Assembly (NCBI RefSeq): GCF_900169165.1
Contig: NZ_FXYY01000016.1
Location: forward strand, 25,009 to 89,008
Direction: 5' to 3'
Length of the DNA stretch: 64,000 nt
DNA from: Brevibacterium linens ATCC 9172
GTDB lineage: Bacteria > Actinomycetota > Actinomycetes > Actinomycetales > Brevibacteriaceae
The notes below the pieces were generated by a model, which saw nothing but the letters and a program-made list of their open reading frames with translations, was not told where the DNA came from and ran no database searches. Of this stretch, positions 54,461-61,967 are shown one piece after another. Numbering within the stretch: the stretch's first letter is position 1; each line of letters begins with the position of its first letter. A program made the translations under genes and the position numbers.

Positions 54461-55606
54461 ATGGATCTTGAACTCAACGACATTCAGCAAGAACTCGCCA
54501 GCACACTGAACAAGTACCTGCGCAGCGAGTACGACATCGCCAAGCGCGAAGAGATCCTTCGCAGCGACGAGGGCATCTCCCGCGAGAAGTGGCAGGCCTT
54601 CGCCGAGATGGGACTGCTCGGGCTTGCGATCCCCGAGTCCTACGGCGGCGCGGACATGACCTTCAACGAGGTGGCCGTGGTCGCCGAAGCGTTCGGCCGC
54701 TCCCTCGTCCTCGAACCGTTCCTGGCAACCGCAGTCCTCGGCGCCAACGCCGTTCTGCTCGGCGGCAGCGAGGAGCAGAAACAGGCCATCCTGCCCGGTG
54801 TTGCCGAGGGACAGACCTTCCTCGCTCTCGCCGCACTCGAGCCCGGACTGCGCTACGCAGTCGACGCCCCGCAGACCCAGGTCTCCGGCGCCGACGGCAG
54901 CTTCACCCTTACCGGCGAGAAGAACAACGTGCTCGGCGGAGACGTCGCCGACCACTTCATCGTCACCGCCACGCAGAACGGCGAACTCGGCCTCTACCTC
55001 GTCGCCGCTGATGCCGAGGGCCTGACCCGGGTGGCTCAGCGTCAGGCCGATGGCCTGGGCAGTGCGAACCTCAAGCTCGACGGTGTCGCCGCCCAGCGCC
55101 TCGACGCCGCCGACGCGAACGCCGTGCTGTCCGAGGTCCTCGACCTGGGCAACGCCGCGATCATGGCCGAGGCAGTCGGCGCACTCGAAGCCTCACTGAC
55201 GATGACGGCCGAGTATCTGAAGACCCGTGAGCAGTTCGGTGCTCCGATCGGCGCGAACCAGGCTCTGCAGCACCGCGCCGCAGACCTCTACGCCGAGCTC
55301 GAGTACGCACGCAGCATGGCCCTGTACTCGCGCCTGGCCGTCACTTCCGAGGTCCCCGGGGCCGAGAAGGACCGTCACCGTGACGTCATCGCCGCGAAGA
55401 TCATCGTCGACCGGGCCGCTCGGAACATCAGCCAGGAGTCGATCCAGATGCACGGCGGCATCGGCATGACCATGGAGTACCCCATCGGCCACTACGCCAA
55501 GCGCCTGACGGTCATGACCCGCACCTTCGACGACGCGGATTCGCTGACCGCGGAGCTCGCCGAACTGGGCGGACTCATCGAGCCCCAGGCGGCCGACCTC
55601 AGCTGA
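54461..55606 (+). CDS. Acyl-CoA dehydrogenase, probable partner subunit
   Basis: A 381-residue acyl-CoA dehydrogenase homolog. The N-terminal domain (FAEMGLLGLAIPESYGGADM) and C-terminal MHGGIGMTMEYPIGHYAKR are well kept. The middle domain lacks the FAD/substrate loop found in its neighbour: ALEPGLRYAVDAP stands where TEP..GSD is expected. ATG at 54461 has AAGGACA upstream. It probably forms a mixed alpha2beta2 enzyme with the product of 53229-54422, one subunit contributing most FAD contacts. The substrate is unknown. Confidence 0.88.
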   Translation: MDLELNDIQQELASTLNKYLRSEYDIAKREEILRSDEGISREKWQAFAEMGLLGLAIPESYGGADMTFNEVAVVAEAFGRSLVLEPFLATAVLGANAVLLGGSEEQKQAILPGVAEGQTFLALAALEPGLRYAVDAPQTQVSGADGSFTLTGEKNNVLGGDVADHFIVTATQNGELGLYLVAADAEGLTRVAQRQADGLGSANLKLDGVAAQRLDAADANAVLSEVLDLGNAAIMAEAVGALEASLTMTAEYLKTREQFGAPIGANQALQHRAADLYAELEYARSMALYSRLAVTSEVPGAEKDRHRDVIAAKIIVDRAARNISQESIQMHGGIGMTMEYPIGHYAKRLTVMTRTFDDADSLTAELAELGGLIEPQAADLS

Positions 55607-55613
55607 GGCAGCG

Positions 55614-55655
55614 ACCGAGTCGCTCCGGTTCCGCCGAGGACCCGAGCGACTCGGT
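55614..55655. repeat. Inverted repeat after the dehydrogenase pair
   Basis: ACCGAGTCGCT at 55614-55624 is exactly inverted at 55645-55655 with a 20-base loop. It lies 8 bp after the second dehydrogenase stop and may help terminate transcription with the stronger hairpin at 55666. Confidence 0.5.
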
Positions 55656-55665
55656 CCGGCAGCAC

Positions 55666-55713
55666 AGAAGCGCCGAGGCGGCACGAAATCATTCGTGCCG
55701 CCTCGGCGCTTCT
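55666..55713 (+). terminator. Terminator built from an inverted pair of the dispersed motif
   Basis: A perfect 22-bp stem with loop ATCA. The arms AGAAGCGCCGAGGCGGCACG... and complement contain CGCCGAGGCGG at 55671 and CCGCCTCGGCG at 55698. It follows the dehydrogenase operon by 60 bp. Confidence 0.85.
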
Positions 55714-55832
55714 TCGTGTCCGCTTCGCACGGTCAGCATCGTCCGTGTCTACTCCGCCCAACCCTGGCGAAGGTACAGCACCTTCGGCGCCTCACCCACC
55801 GGCTGATACGCTGCTGCGCCCGGCGGAGTTGG

Positions 55833-55892
55833 ATTGTGGGGTCGATCCACGGTGATTTCCGCGCTCAGAACACCGTGGATCGACCCAACAAT
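55833..55892 (-). terminator. Hairpin upstream of the TrmH gene end
   Basis: Two 22-base arms (55833-55854 and 55871-55892, starting ATTGTGGGGTCGATCC) pair with a single mismatch around a 16-base loop, 74 bp downstream of the minus-strand TrmH-like gene. It probably terminates that operon. The rest of the 55714-55965 gap shows no convincing gene. Confidence 0.65.
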
Positions 55893-55965
55893 GACGTCAA
55901 CCGCACCTGCCCGAGGAGGCCACAGCTTCCTCGGCGCGGGCAGCACCTCCGCCCCGACGAAACCG

Positions 55966-56595
55966 TCAGTTCACGGGCTGGTCGTACACGTGGCGGCGGA
56001 CCCAGGAATGCATCGTAATCGCGGCAGCGGCTGCGGCGTTCATCGACCGCGTCGAACCGAACTGCGCGATCGAGAGCACGTCCCGACTCGCCTCATGCGC
56101 TTCCTCACTCAGCCCCGGTCCTTCCTGGCCGAACAGGAGCAGGCAGCGCTTGGGCAGGTCGTAGGTTTCCAAAGGCACGGAGTCCGGGAAGTTGTCGATG
56201 CCCAGCAGCGGCACGTCGTTCTCGGCGCACCAGCTGAGCAGGTCGTCCACGCTCGGATGGTGGATGACGTGCTGGTATTTGTCCGTGACCATCGCCCCGC
56301 GCCGGTTCCAGCGGCGTTTGCCGACGATGTGCACGGCTGCGGCGTTGAACGCGTTGGCGGTGCGCACGACCGAACCGATGTTGAGGTCGTGCTGCCAGTT
56401 CTCGACTCCGACATGGAAGTCGTGCCGCGAGGCATCGAGGTCGGCCACGATCGCATCGTGCTTCCAATACCGATACCGATCGACGACATTGCGCCGGTCG
56501 CCCTCAGCCAGCAGCTCCGGATCGAAGTGCTCTTCCACAGGCCAGGGGCCGGTCCACGGACCGACCCCCACCTGCGGTTCAGCGCTTTCGGTCAT
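55966..56595 (-). CDS. TrmH/SpoU-family RNA 2'-O-methyltransferase
   Basis: A 209-residue SPOUT methyltransferase. The three motifs are HDLNIGSVVRTANAFNAAAV, LLLFGQEGPGLSEEAHE and IAQFGSTRSMNAAAAAAITM, with the knotted SAM-binding site. It modifies a ribose in tRNA or rRNA; the target cannot be read. The start overlaps the ABC permease stop (ATGA), so it is translated from the exporter operon, although the functions look unrelated. Confidence 0.9.
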   Translation of the reverse strand: MTESAEPQVGVGPWTGPWPVEEHFDPELLAEGDRRNVVDRYRYWKHDAIVADLDASRHDFHVGVENWQHDLNIGSVVRTANAFNAAAVHIVGKRRWNRRGAMVTDKYQHVIHHPSVDDLLSWCAENDVPLLGIDNFPDSVPLETYDLPKRCLLLFGQEGPGLSEEAHEASRDVLSIAQFGSTRSMNAAAAAAITMHSWVRRHVYDQPVN

Positions 56596-58289
56596 TTGTC
56601 GTCGCGGGAATCATCCGCCGACTTCGCGTCCTCTTCGTCTTTCGCCTTCACATTCGACTTCTTCGCCGAGGCGGCCTTCGACTTCCCGTCGACCGCTGAG
56701 TTCGCGTCCTCGTCCGAGTCGACATCGTCCGAATCCGCGTCATCCGCGTCCGCGTCATCCGCGTCCGAGTCCGAATCATCCGCAGCCGAGTCCGATTTCG
56801 CGGAGCCCTTCGCCGAGGTGGCGGCACCGACCTTCTGCGCGCGCTTGCTCATCTTCACGGTCTTGCCGCCGCGTCCGCCTCCGGACAGCACCGAGCGCAC
56901 GTACGCTCCCGAGGCCAGAGCGTGGAGGATGACGGCGAGGACGAGAGCGATGCCGGCGGCGACGAGGCCCTCCCACCATTCGGTCTGACCGGCGAAGGAG
57001 CGGCCGGCGATGCCCAGCGGCGAGGTGAACGGCGTCCACGACAGCACCTTCGCGACGGTGCCCGTGGAGCCGATGAGGACCGGGGCGAAGAAGCCCGCCA
57101 CGGTGATGACGCCGATGATCGTGAGGAAGGTGGCACGTGCCTTGGACCCGACGACGGTCGACGCCCAGACCAGCAATGCGAAGACCGACCAGGCGGTGAG
57201 CAGCAGGGCCAGCGCGAACCAGCCGAGGCCCGGCAGCATGGCGAAGGCCAGAGAGGTCTTGCCCGACAGCGAGAGTCCGAGTTCGGTGATGACGGCCGCC
57301 ACGACGAGGTGGACGATGACCAGGGTCAGCATGCCGGTGATCCGGCCCGAGGCCGAGGCGCGCGGCGGAATCGTGGCCGCGATGATCTCGGTGATCCGGT
57401 TGCGCTTCTCCAGGCGCAGGTTCTGGTACAGCGCGGTGCCCAGAGTGGCGACAACGAGGAGCGAGAGTGCGACCATTCCCCACAGCAGCGGGGTGGCCAC
57501 GGCACCGTCGACGGCCGGGGTCTCGAGCAGCGTCGCCTCGGTCTTCGGCGCAAGCTTCTCGAGCAGAGCATCGGGCTGTTTGTCCAGCGCAATGATCGTC
57601 GGCTGTCCCTGACCGCTCGGGTCCTGGATGAATGCGGCGTCGACCTTGCCTTCACGCACGAGCTTCTCAGCCGCCGGCGCGTCCTTCGCGTCGGTGATCT
57701 TCACACCCAGCTGCTGTTCGTACATCGCTGCCTGCTCGCCGACTCCGACCATCGCCATGGTCGGTGTTCCGGAGTCCTTCTGCACGTCGGCGACGATTCC
57801 GGAGATGATAGCGGCCAGCACGCCGAGGATGATCACGGCAGCCGTGACCAGGAAGTACGGGCTGCGCATGGCGGTGGTGGACTCACGGTTCGACACGAGC
57901 CATGCCGCCTGGCGGTTGCCGACGTCGACGAATTCCGAGACCAGTCCGGTCTCCGGCAGCTCGTCCGGGTCGGGGGTGTCCTCGGCGAGTTCGAAAGGAA
58001 CGTCGTCGAGGCCGTCGGTGGCGTCGGACTCATCAGTGTCCTTCGCAACTGAGCCCTTTGCTGCCGCGCTCTTCGCGGCCGATTTCTTCTTCGCCGAGGC
58101 GGCCGACCCCTTGGTCGCACCGGTCGCGGTCGCCTCGTCGTCCGACTCGGCCTCGTCAGTGGTGGCCTCGTCTTCGATCACATCGTCGTCGACGGGCACA
58201 CCGAGGTCGTCGATGCCTTCGCCGGCCGTGCCCTTGGACACGAGCGGTTCCGGGGACTCGTCGTTCGCACCGTTGTCTTTGCGCGCCAT
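56592..58289 (-). CDS. NatB-like ABC exporter permease with acidic tails
   Basis: A 565-residue permease. The first 130 residues are disordered, acidic and Lys/Ala-rich, with a copy of the dispersed motif that encodes AASAKKK. The core has an N-terminal helix (about 160), an extracellular domain of about 100 residues and five to six C-terminal helices (ABC-2/NatB family), including NRITEIIAATIPPRASASGRI, typical of NatB. The C-terminal 90 residues are extremely Asp/Ser-rich (DSDSDADDADADDADSDD) with another motif copy. It is coupled to the ATPase gene (58289) by a one-base overlap. Confidence 0.85.
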   Translation of the reverse strand: MARKDNGANDESPEPLVSKGTAGEGIDDLGVPVDDDVIEDEATTDEAESDDEATATGATKGSAASAKKKSAAKSAAAKGSVAKDTDESDATDGLDDVPFELAEDTPDPDELPETGLVSEFVDVGNRQAAWLVSNRESTTAMRSPYFLVTAAVIILGVLAAIISGIVADVQKDSGTPTMAMVGVGEQAAMYEQQLGVKITDAKDAPAAEKLVREGKVDAAFIQDPSGQGQPTIIALDKQPDALLEKLAPKTEATLLETPAVDGAVATPLLWGMVALSLLVVATLGTALYQNLRLEKRNRITEIIAATIPPRASASGRITGMLTLVIVHLVVAAVITELGLSLSGKTSLAFAMLPGLGWFALALLLTAWSVFALLVWASTVVGSKARATFLTIIGVITVAGFFAPVLIGSTGTVAKVLSWTPFTSPLGIAGRSFAGQTEWWEGLVAAGIALVLAVILHALASGAYVRSVLSGGGRGGKTVKMSKRAQKVGAATSAKGSAKSDSAADDSDSDADDADADDADSDDVDSDEDANSAVDGKSKAASAKKSNVKAKDEEDAKSADDSRDDK

Positions 58290-59164
58290 TACAGAGCCTC
58301 CTTGTACTGCTCGGCCAGTGTCGGGCGGACACTTTCGAAGTTCTTCACATTCTTCAGCTCAGCCACGGCAGCGGCGGCTGACCTCGCATCATTCGCGCGG
58401 AAGCTCACGCGCTCGCGTCCGGCGGTCTTGACGTCGCTGATTCCGGTCCGGGATTTCAGCGCCGAGGCGGCCGCCTCGGTGTCGGTCGTCTCGACTCGGT
58501 AGTGCGGATCGCCGAGCAGCTTCTCGACGCTGCCCTTGGCAGTCACCTTGCCCTGGCCCAGAATGACGACGTCGTCGGCGAAGGTCTGTGCGGCCTCCCA
58601 GTCGTCGGTGGCCAGGATGACGGGCACTCCCGATGATGCGTGGGCCCGCAGAAGGGACGTGACCAGGCGCAGCGAAGCCGCGTCGAGGCCGGCGAAGGCA
58701 TCGTCGATGACGACGACGTCCGGGTCGGCGGCCAGTGTCGCGGCGATGTCGACGCGGGCGATCTCGGCTCCGGAGAGGTTCTTCAGCGGAGCGTAGCCGC
58801 GGTCGGCCAGCTCGAGGTGGCCGAGAAGCGTCAGCGCGTTCCGTTCGGCCGCGCCCAGGGTGATCCCGTGCAGGCGGGCGAGGTAGACGATCTGGTCGAG
58901 GACGCGCATGTTCGGGTATCCGCCGCGTTCGGCGGGCAGATAGCCGAAGTTCTGTCGGTCGCCGAAGTCGAGTTCGAAGTCCTCGAGTTCGATGGTGCCC
59001 TCATCAGCGGCGATGAGGCCCATGATGATGCGCACCAGTTCGGTGCGGCCCGCCGAGCGGGTTCCCACGATTGCGGTGATCCGGCCCGTCTCGGCGGTGA
59101 AACTCACCTCGTCCAGATATGTCCGCTTCCCCTTGCGCAGGGAAACCTCTTTCAGTGTGAGCAC
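58289..59164 (-). CDS. ABC transporter ATPase with degenerate catalytic motifs
   Basis: A 291-residue ABC ATPase-like protein. Key positions are unusual: the P-loop is GTRSAGRTEL (Lys replaced by Arg), the signature is LSGAEIAR (for LSGGQ), Walker B is VVVIDDAFAGLD (Asp where the catalytic Glu usually is), and the switch His is replaced in LATDDWE. The overall NatA layout (LTLKEVSLRKG..LDEVSFTAETGRITAIVG) is kept. It may hydrolyse ATP poorly or regulate rather than power the permease. It is the first gene of a three-gene operon with the permease and TrmH. Confidence 0.83.
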   Translation of the reverse strand: MLTLKEVSLRKGKRTYLDEVSFTAETGRITAIVGTRSAGRTELVRIIMGLIAADEGTIELEDFELDFGDRQNFGYLPAERGGYPNMRVLDQIVYLARLHGITLGAAERNALTLLGHLELADRGYAPLKNLSGAEIARVDIAATLAADPDVVVIDDAFAGLDAASLRLVTSLLRAHASSGVPVILATDDWEAAQTFADDVVILGQGKVTAKGSVEKLLGDPHYRVETTDTEAAASALKSRTGISDVKTAGRERVSFRANDARSAAAAVAELKNVKNFESVRPTLAEQYKEAL

Positions 59165-59346
59165 GCGTCATCCTTTGCATCGAACAGTTCTTGGGGAGTG
59201 TCTCATCTATCGTGTTGAAATCAGAGACTTGTTTCAAACCACGTCCTCGATTTCGACAGAATTGCCAGTCGAGTCCCAGGTCGTGATCGGTGAGCCGGTT
59301 CCTCACCGAGGCGGCACCTCACAGGTCCACCTCGCCGAGGCGGGAC

Positions 59347-59913
59347 TCAGTCGAGTCCGAGATCCGCAGTCGTCAGCGCGGTCAGATACGGAATTCCCGT
59401 GGCTTCGACCCGTTCCTTGGCGCCGGTGTCACGATCCATGACCACGGCCACGGCGACCACCTCGGCGCCGGCTTCCTTGAGCGCGTCGACGGCGGTGAGC
59501 ACGGAACCGCCCGTCGTCGAGGTGTCCTCGACGGCGATGACGCGCTTGCCGGCGACATCGGGCCCTTCGACCCGCCGCGACATGCCGTGCTTCTTCGCCT
59601 CCTTGCGGACGACGAAGGAGTCGAGCGGGGTGCCGCGCACGACCGAGCGGTGCATGACGGCGGTGCCGACAGGATCGGCGCCCATGGTCAGACCGCCGAC
59701 GGCGTCGACCGTGTCGAGCAGATCATGAGCCTCGAGGAGGTCGAGGACGACGTCGCCGACAAGCGGTGCCGAGCGGTGGTCGAGGGTGACCCGACGCAGA
59801 TCGAGGTAGTAGTCGGCCTCCTTGCCGGAGGAGAGGGTCACTCTGCCGCGCACCACGGCGAGTTCGTCGATGAGGTCGAGCAGTTGTCGGCGAGTGTCAG
59901 CGCTGTCGGTCAT
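59347..59913 (-). CDS. pyrE: Orotate phosphoribosyltransferase
   Basis: A 188-residue type I phosphoribosyltransferase that joins orotate to PRPP in UMP synthesis. It has the orotate/N-terminal motif TLSSGKEADYYLDLRRV, GLTMGADPVGTA and the PRPP motif VIAVEDTSTTGGSVL. The catalytic Lys-rich loop is RKEAKKHG. The length and motif order are standard. It lies alone; the 182-bp gap after its 3' side has two direct copies of the dispersed motif family (59305 and 59333). Confidence 0.95.
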   Translation of the reverse strand: MTDSADTRRQLLDLIDELAVVRGRVTLSSGKEADYYLDLRRVTLDHRSAPLVGDVVLDLLEAHDLLDTVDAVGGLTMGADPVGTAVMHRSVVRGTPLDSFVVRKEAKKHGMSRRVEGPDVAGKRVIAVEDTSTTGGSVLTAVDALKEAGAEVVAVAVVMDRDTGAKERVEATGIPYLTALTTADLGLD

Positions 59914-60153
59914 GGTCTCCAGTCTAATGCGCGGGTTTCGGGCGACCGTTCAGCGCCGTCTCAGCGACGGCGGCGGATGCGGACGTGACAGACGGCACAG
60001 ATCTGGAGCGGGAGGATTTCGTCGCGCCCGCGTCTGTACCGATGCTATAAAGAATCATCACACCTTTAGACTTTCGCCAACAGTGAGTTGTAGAGTGTCA
60101 ACAACACCGCGCAACCCAGCCGGTCAAGTGCCTTCAGGAAGGACGTGAGCAAC

Positions 60154-60426
60154 ATGGGTTTCATCGCATATCTCATCCTCGGACTCATCGCCGGAGCCGT
60201 CGCCAAGGCGATCCTGCCCGGCAAGCAGGGCGGCGGCTTCTTCGCCACACTGATCCTCGGCGTGATAGGAGCCATGCTGGGCGGTTGGCTCGGCGGCATG
60301 ATTTTCGGCGCCCAGATGGATAAGTTCTTCTCGCTGTCGTCCTGGCTGTGCGCCATCGGCGGTTCGCTGATCGTACTCATCGTCTGGGGCCTCATCACCG
60401 GACGCTCGAAGTCCAAGGCCGCCTGA
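60154..60426 (+). CDS. GlsB/YeaQ/YmgE-family stress membrane protein
   Basis: A 90-residue protein with three transmembrane helices and the family pattern MGFIAYLILGLIAGAVAKAI, LPGKQGGGFFATLILGVIGA, LGGWLGGMIFG. ATG at 60154 has AGGAAGGA about 10 bases upstream; a GTG at 60145 is too close to that site. Members are small inner-membrane proteins induced by stress; function is uncertain. A very strong terminator follows. Confidence 0.88.
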   Translation: MGFIAYLILGLIAGAVAKAILPGKQGGGFFATLILGVIGAMLGGWLGGMIFGAQMDKFFSLSSWLCAIGGSLIVLIVWGLITGRSKSKAA

Positions 60427-60436
60427 CCCGTCGGCA

Positions 60437-60500
60437 ACGGCACAGAAAAAGGTGGATAGCCCAGGTTCAAACATGGGCTATCCACCTTTTTCTGTGCCGT
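60437..60500 (+). terminator. 27-bp perfect terminator stem
   Basis: Two fully complementary 27-base arms (60437-60463 and 60474-60500) with a 10-base loop include an A-run on one side and CCTTTTTCTG on the other, so it can work in both directions. It lies 10 bp after the GlsB-like gene and abuts the stop codon of the minus-strand fragment at 60501. Confidence 0.92.
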
Positions 60501-60640
60501 TCACGTGCTGCGGCGCATCACCCGTGCGGCCGCATTGGCGATCATGTCGCGCAGCCCCGGCGCCAGTCCCGCAACACCGTCTACTCCGGTGACGGACTCG
60601 GTCACGCGGGCCAAGAGCGCCGCAGTCGGCAGAAGCCGGC
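60501..60640 (-). pseudogene. Truncated gene 3' end
   Basis: On the minus strand the sequence encodes a coding-like tail (VDGVAGLAPGLRDMIANAAA, then RVMRRST) with a TGA at 60503-60501, next to the terminator at 60437-60500. Upstream the frame breaks at a stop near 60660. No start or domain is visible. I read it as the end of a gene whose body was deleted when DNA at 60660-61115 was rearranged. The family is unknown. Confidence 0.35.
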
Positions 60641-60674
60641 AGCTGCAGTTTCTGCTTTAGCAGCAGGCAGCGGC

Positions 60675-60785
60675 GAGGTCACCATCGGATGCGGCCACCG
60701 AATCTAGGTCACTATCGGATACTTTTCGCACGCAGAAGTATCCGATAGTGACCTAGATTCGAGTTCGGATGTCCGATAGTGACCT
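60675..60785. repeat. Cluster of four AGGTCACTATCGGA repeats
   Basis: Four copies of a 14-mer lie within 111 bp: an imperfect one (AGGTCACCATCGGA, 60676), one at 60706, its inverted copy at 60741, and another inverted copy (TCCGATAGTGACCT) at 60772. The second and third belong to a perfect 26-bp inverted repeat (60699-60724 and 60736-60761, loop of 11 bases). No gene is adjacent. It may be a mobile-element end, a regulatory array or an attachment-like scar. Confidence 0.7.
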
Positions 60786-61009
60786 GAAGTCAGGCGGGCG
60801 GTCGCGAAACACTGCGGTGAATGACAAGAACCCCGGGGCGCGTAATCGCGACATCCCGGGGTCCTCGCAGCACTCCCCTCGAGTACCCGGACGCATCCCC
60901 ATACGTCCGTTATGTCCACCCGATCCCCACCAGGCGAACACATTAATTTGACCACACTTTCGTAGCGCTTGTAAAGAATCTCACGTCCCGTCTTGAATCC
61001 TGTTGAGCC

Positions 61010-61130
61010 CTATAGCATAGAAGCGATCAGAATAAAACCCCTGGTCACAGGCTCATCTTCAGGTAGTTCAATCCTCAACTCAATACTGTCGGGCTCGCCC
61101 AGAATTGCATATAGGTCACATCCTGTGAGT
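61010..61130 (-). pseudogene. Low-GC gene fragment
   Basis: The minus strand reads a coding-like end of about 38 residues, including CDLYAILGEPDSIELRIELP, then EDEPVTRGFILIASML and a stop at 61012-61010. GC content here is clearly lower than the rest of the window. It begins within the 3' end of the SDR gene (stop at 61116) in another frame. I read it as the tail of a foreign gene joined here by rearrangement. The rest of 60786-61009 holds no supported feature. Confidence 0.4.
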
Positions 61131-61967
61131 GCGGGCGAAGGAGAATCCAGTCGATCCCCAGCGCATGAGCGGACGCGGCACCACGGGAGCCACGAGCGCG
61201 GCCAACCGATATCCCCACCCCGGAACCGAGACGACCTTTCCCGCCCGTGCATCACGCAGCGATTCCCGCACCACCTGATCGACGCTGAGCCAGATCAGAC
61301 CAGGTCCGGGACGCTCCACGCCGAGGCGGCTGTGGAATTCCGTCCGGATGAATCCGGGCAGAACGGCCGTGACCGTCACCGGGCTGTCCCTGAGTTCGCC
61401 GGCGAGCGCCTCAGTGAAGATCAGAGTCGACGCCTTCGAAGCGGCGTACTGTCCCATCGTCGTCACCGCCGCCAGCGAGGAGACGTTGACGATTCCTCCG
61501 CGAACGCGGGACTGCATGCGCTTGGCCGAAGCCAGCGACAGCTCCCTCACCGCCCCGGTGAGCACCCGATCCTGTTCGTCGAGCTCGGCGATATCGGTGT
61601 CCAGCAGCGTCCCGCGCAGACCGAAGCCCGCGTTGTTGATGAGCACATCGATCGGCTGCGTCGCGATGATCTCGACGACCGAGTCGATCCCGTCACGGTC
61701 GGACAGATCCGCCACGGCCACCTCGGCGCGGATGTTCTGCGTGGTCTGCAGCTGGTCGGCCAGCTCACTCAGTCGGGCTTCGTTCCTGGCGACCAGGACG
61801 AGGTCGTAGCCTTCGGTGGCCAGGGTGCGGGCATAGCCGCGTCCCAGCCCGGAACTCGCCCCGGTGATAAGGGCACGCGGCCGGGGACTCGGGTCCCGCC
61901 TCGGCGAGGATCCGTCCCGGGTTCGGGACGTCTCGCTGCGCTGCGGGGGCGGGACCTCGCGATTCAT
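61116..61967 (-). CDS. Short-chain dehydrogenase (SDR), YdfG/DltE-like
   Basis: A 283-residue NAD(P)-dependent SDR. The N-terminal 30 residues are Arg/Pro/Ser-rich. The cofactor motif is ITGASSGLG, with Arg in VLVARNEARL favouring NADPH; NNAGFGLRG follows, and the catalytic Ser-Tyr-Lys set is VSSLAAVTTMGQYAASK. It is ATGA-coupled to the thioesterase upstream, suggesting a role in fatty acyl or lipid metabolism. The last residues (FARTHRM) may come from a rearranged junction, because foreign-looking sequence follows directly. Two motif copies lie in its coding region. Confidence 0.85.
   Translation of the reverse strand: MNREVPPPQRSETSRTRDGSSPRRDPSPRPRALITGASSGLGRGYARTLATEGYDLVLVARNEARLSELADQLQTTQNIRAEVAVADLSDRDGIDSVVEIIATQPIDVLINNAGFGLRGTLLDTDIAELDEQDRVLTGAVRELSLASAKRMQSRVRGGIVNVSSLAAVTTMGQYAASKASTLIFTEALAGELRDSPVTVTAVLPGFIRTEFHSRLGVERPGPGLIWLSVDQVVRESLRDARAGKVVSVPGWGYRLAALVAPVVPRPLMRWGSTGFSFARTHRM

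Noticed and set aside
55749..55946. Small minus-strand frame ending in YLRQGWAE
   Set aside because: It runs through a 22-bp inverted repeat that looks like a terminator, lacks a ribosome binding site and has no recognisable family. A short coding-like end remains possible.
60704..60955. Minus-strand frame in the repeat cluster
   Set aside because: It reads through inverted repeats and has no family features or start site. The repeats explain the open frame.
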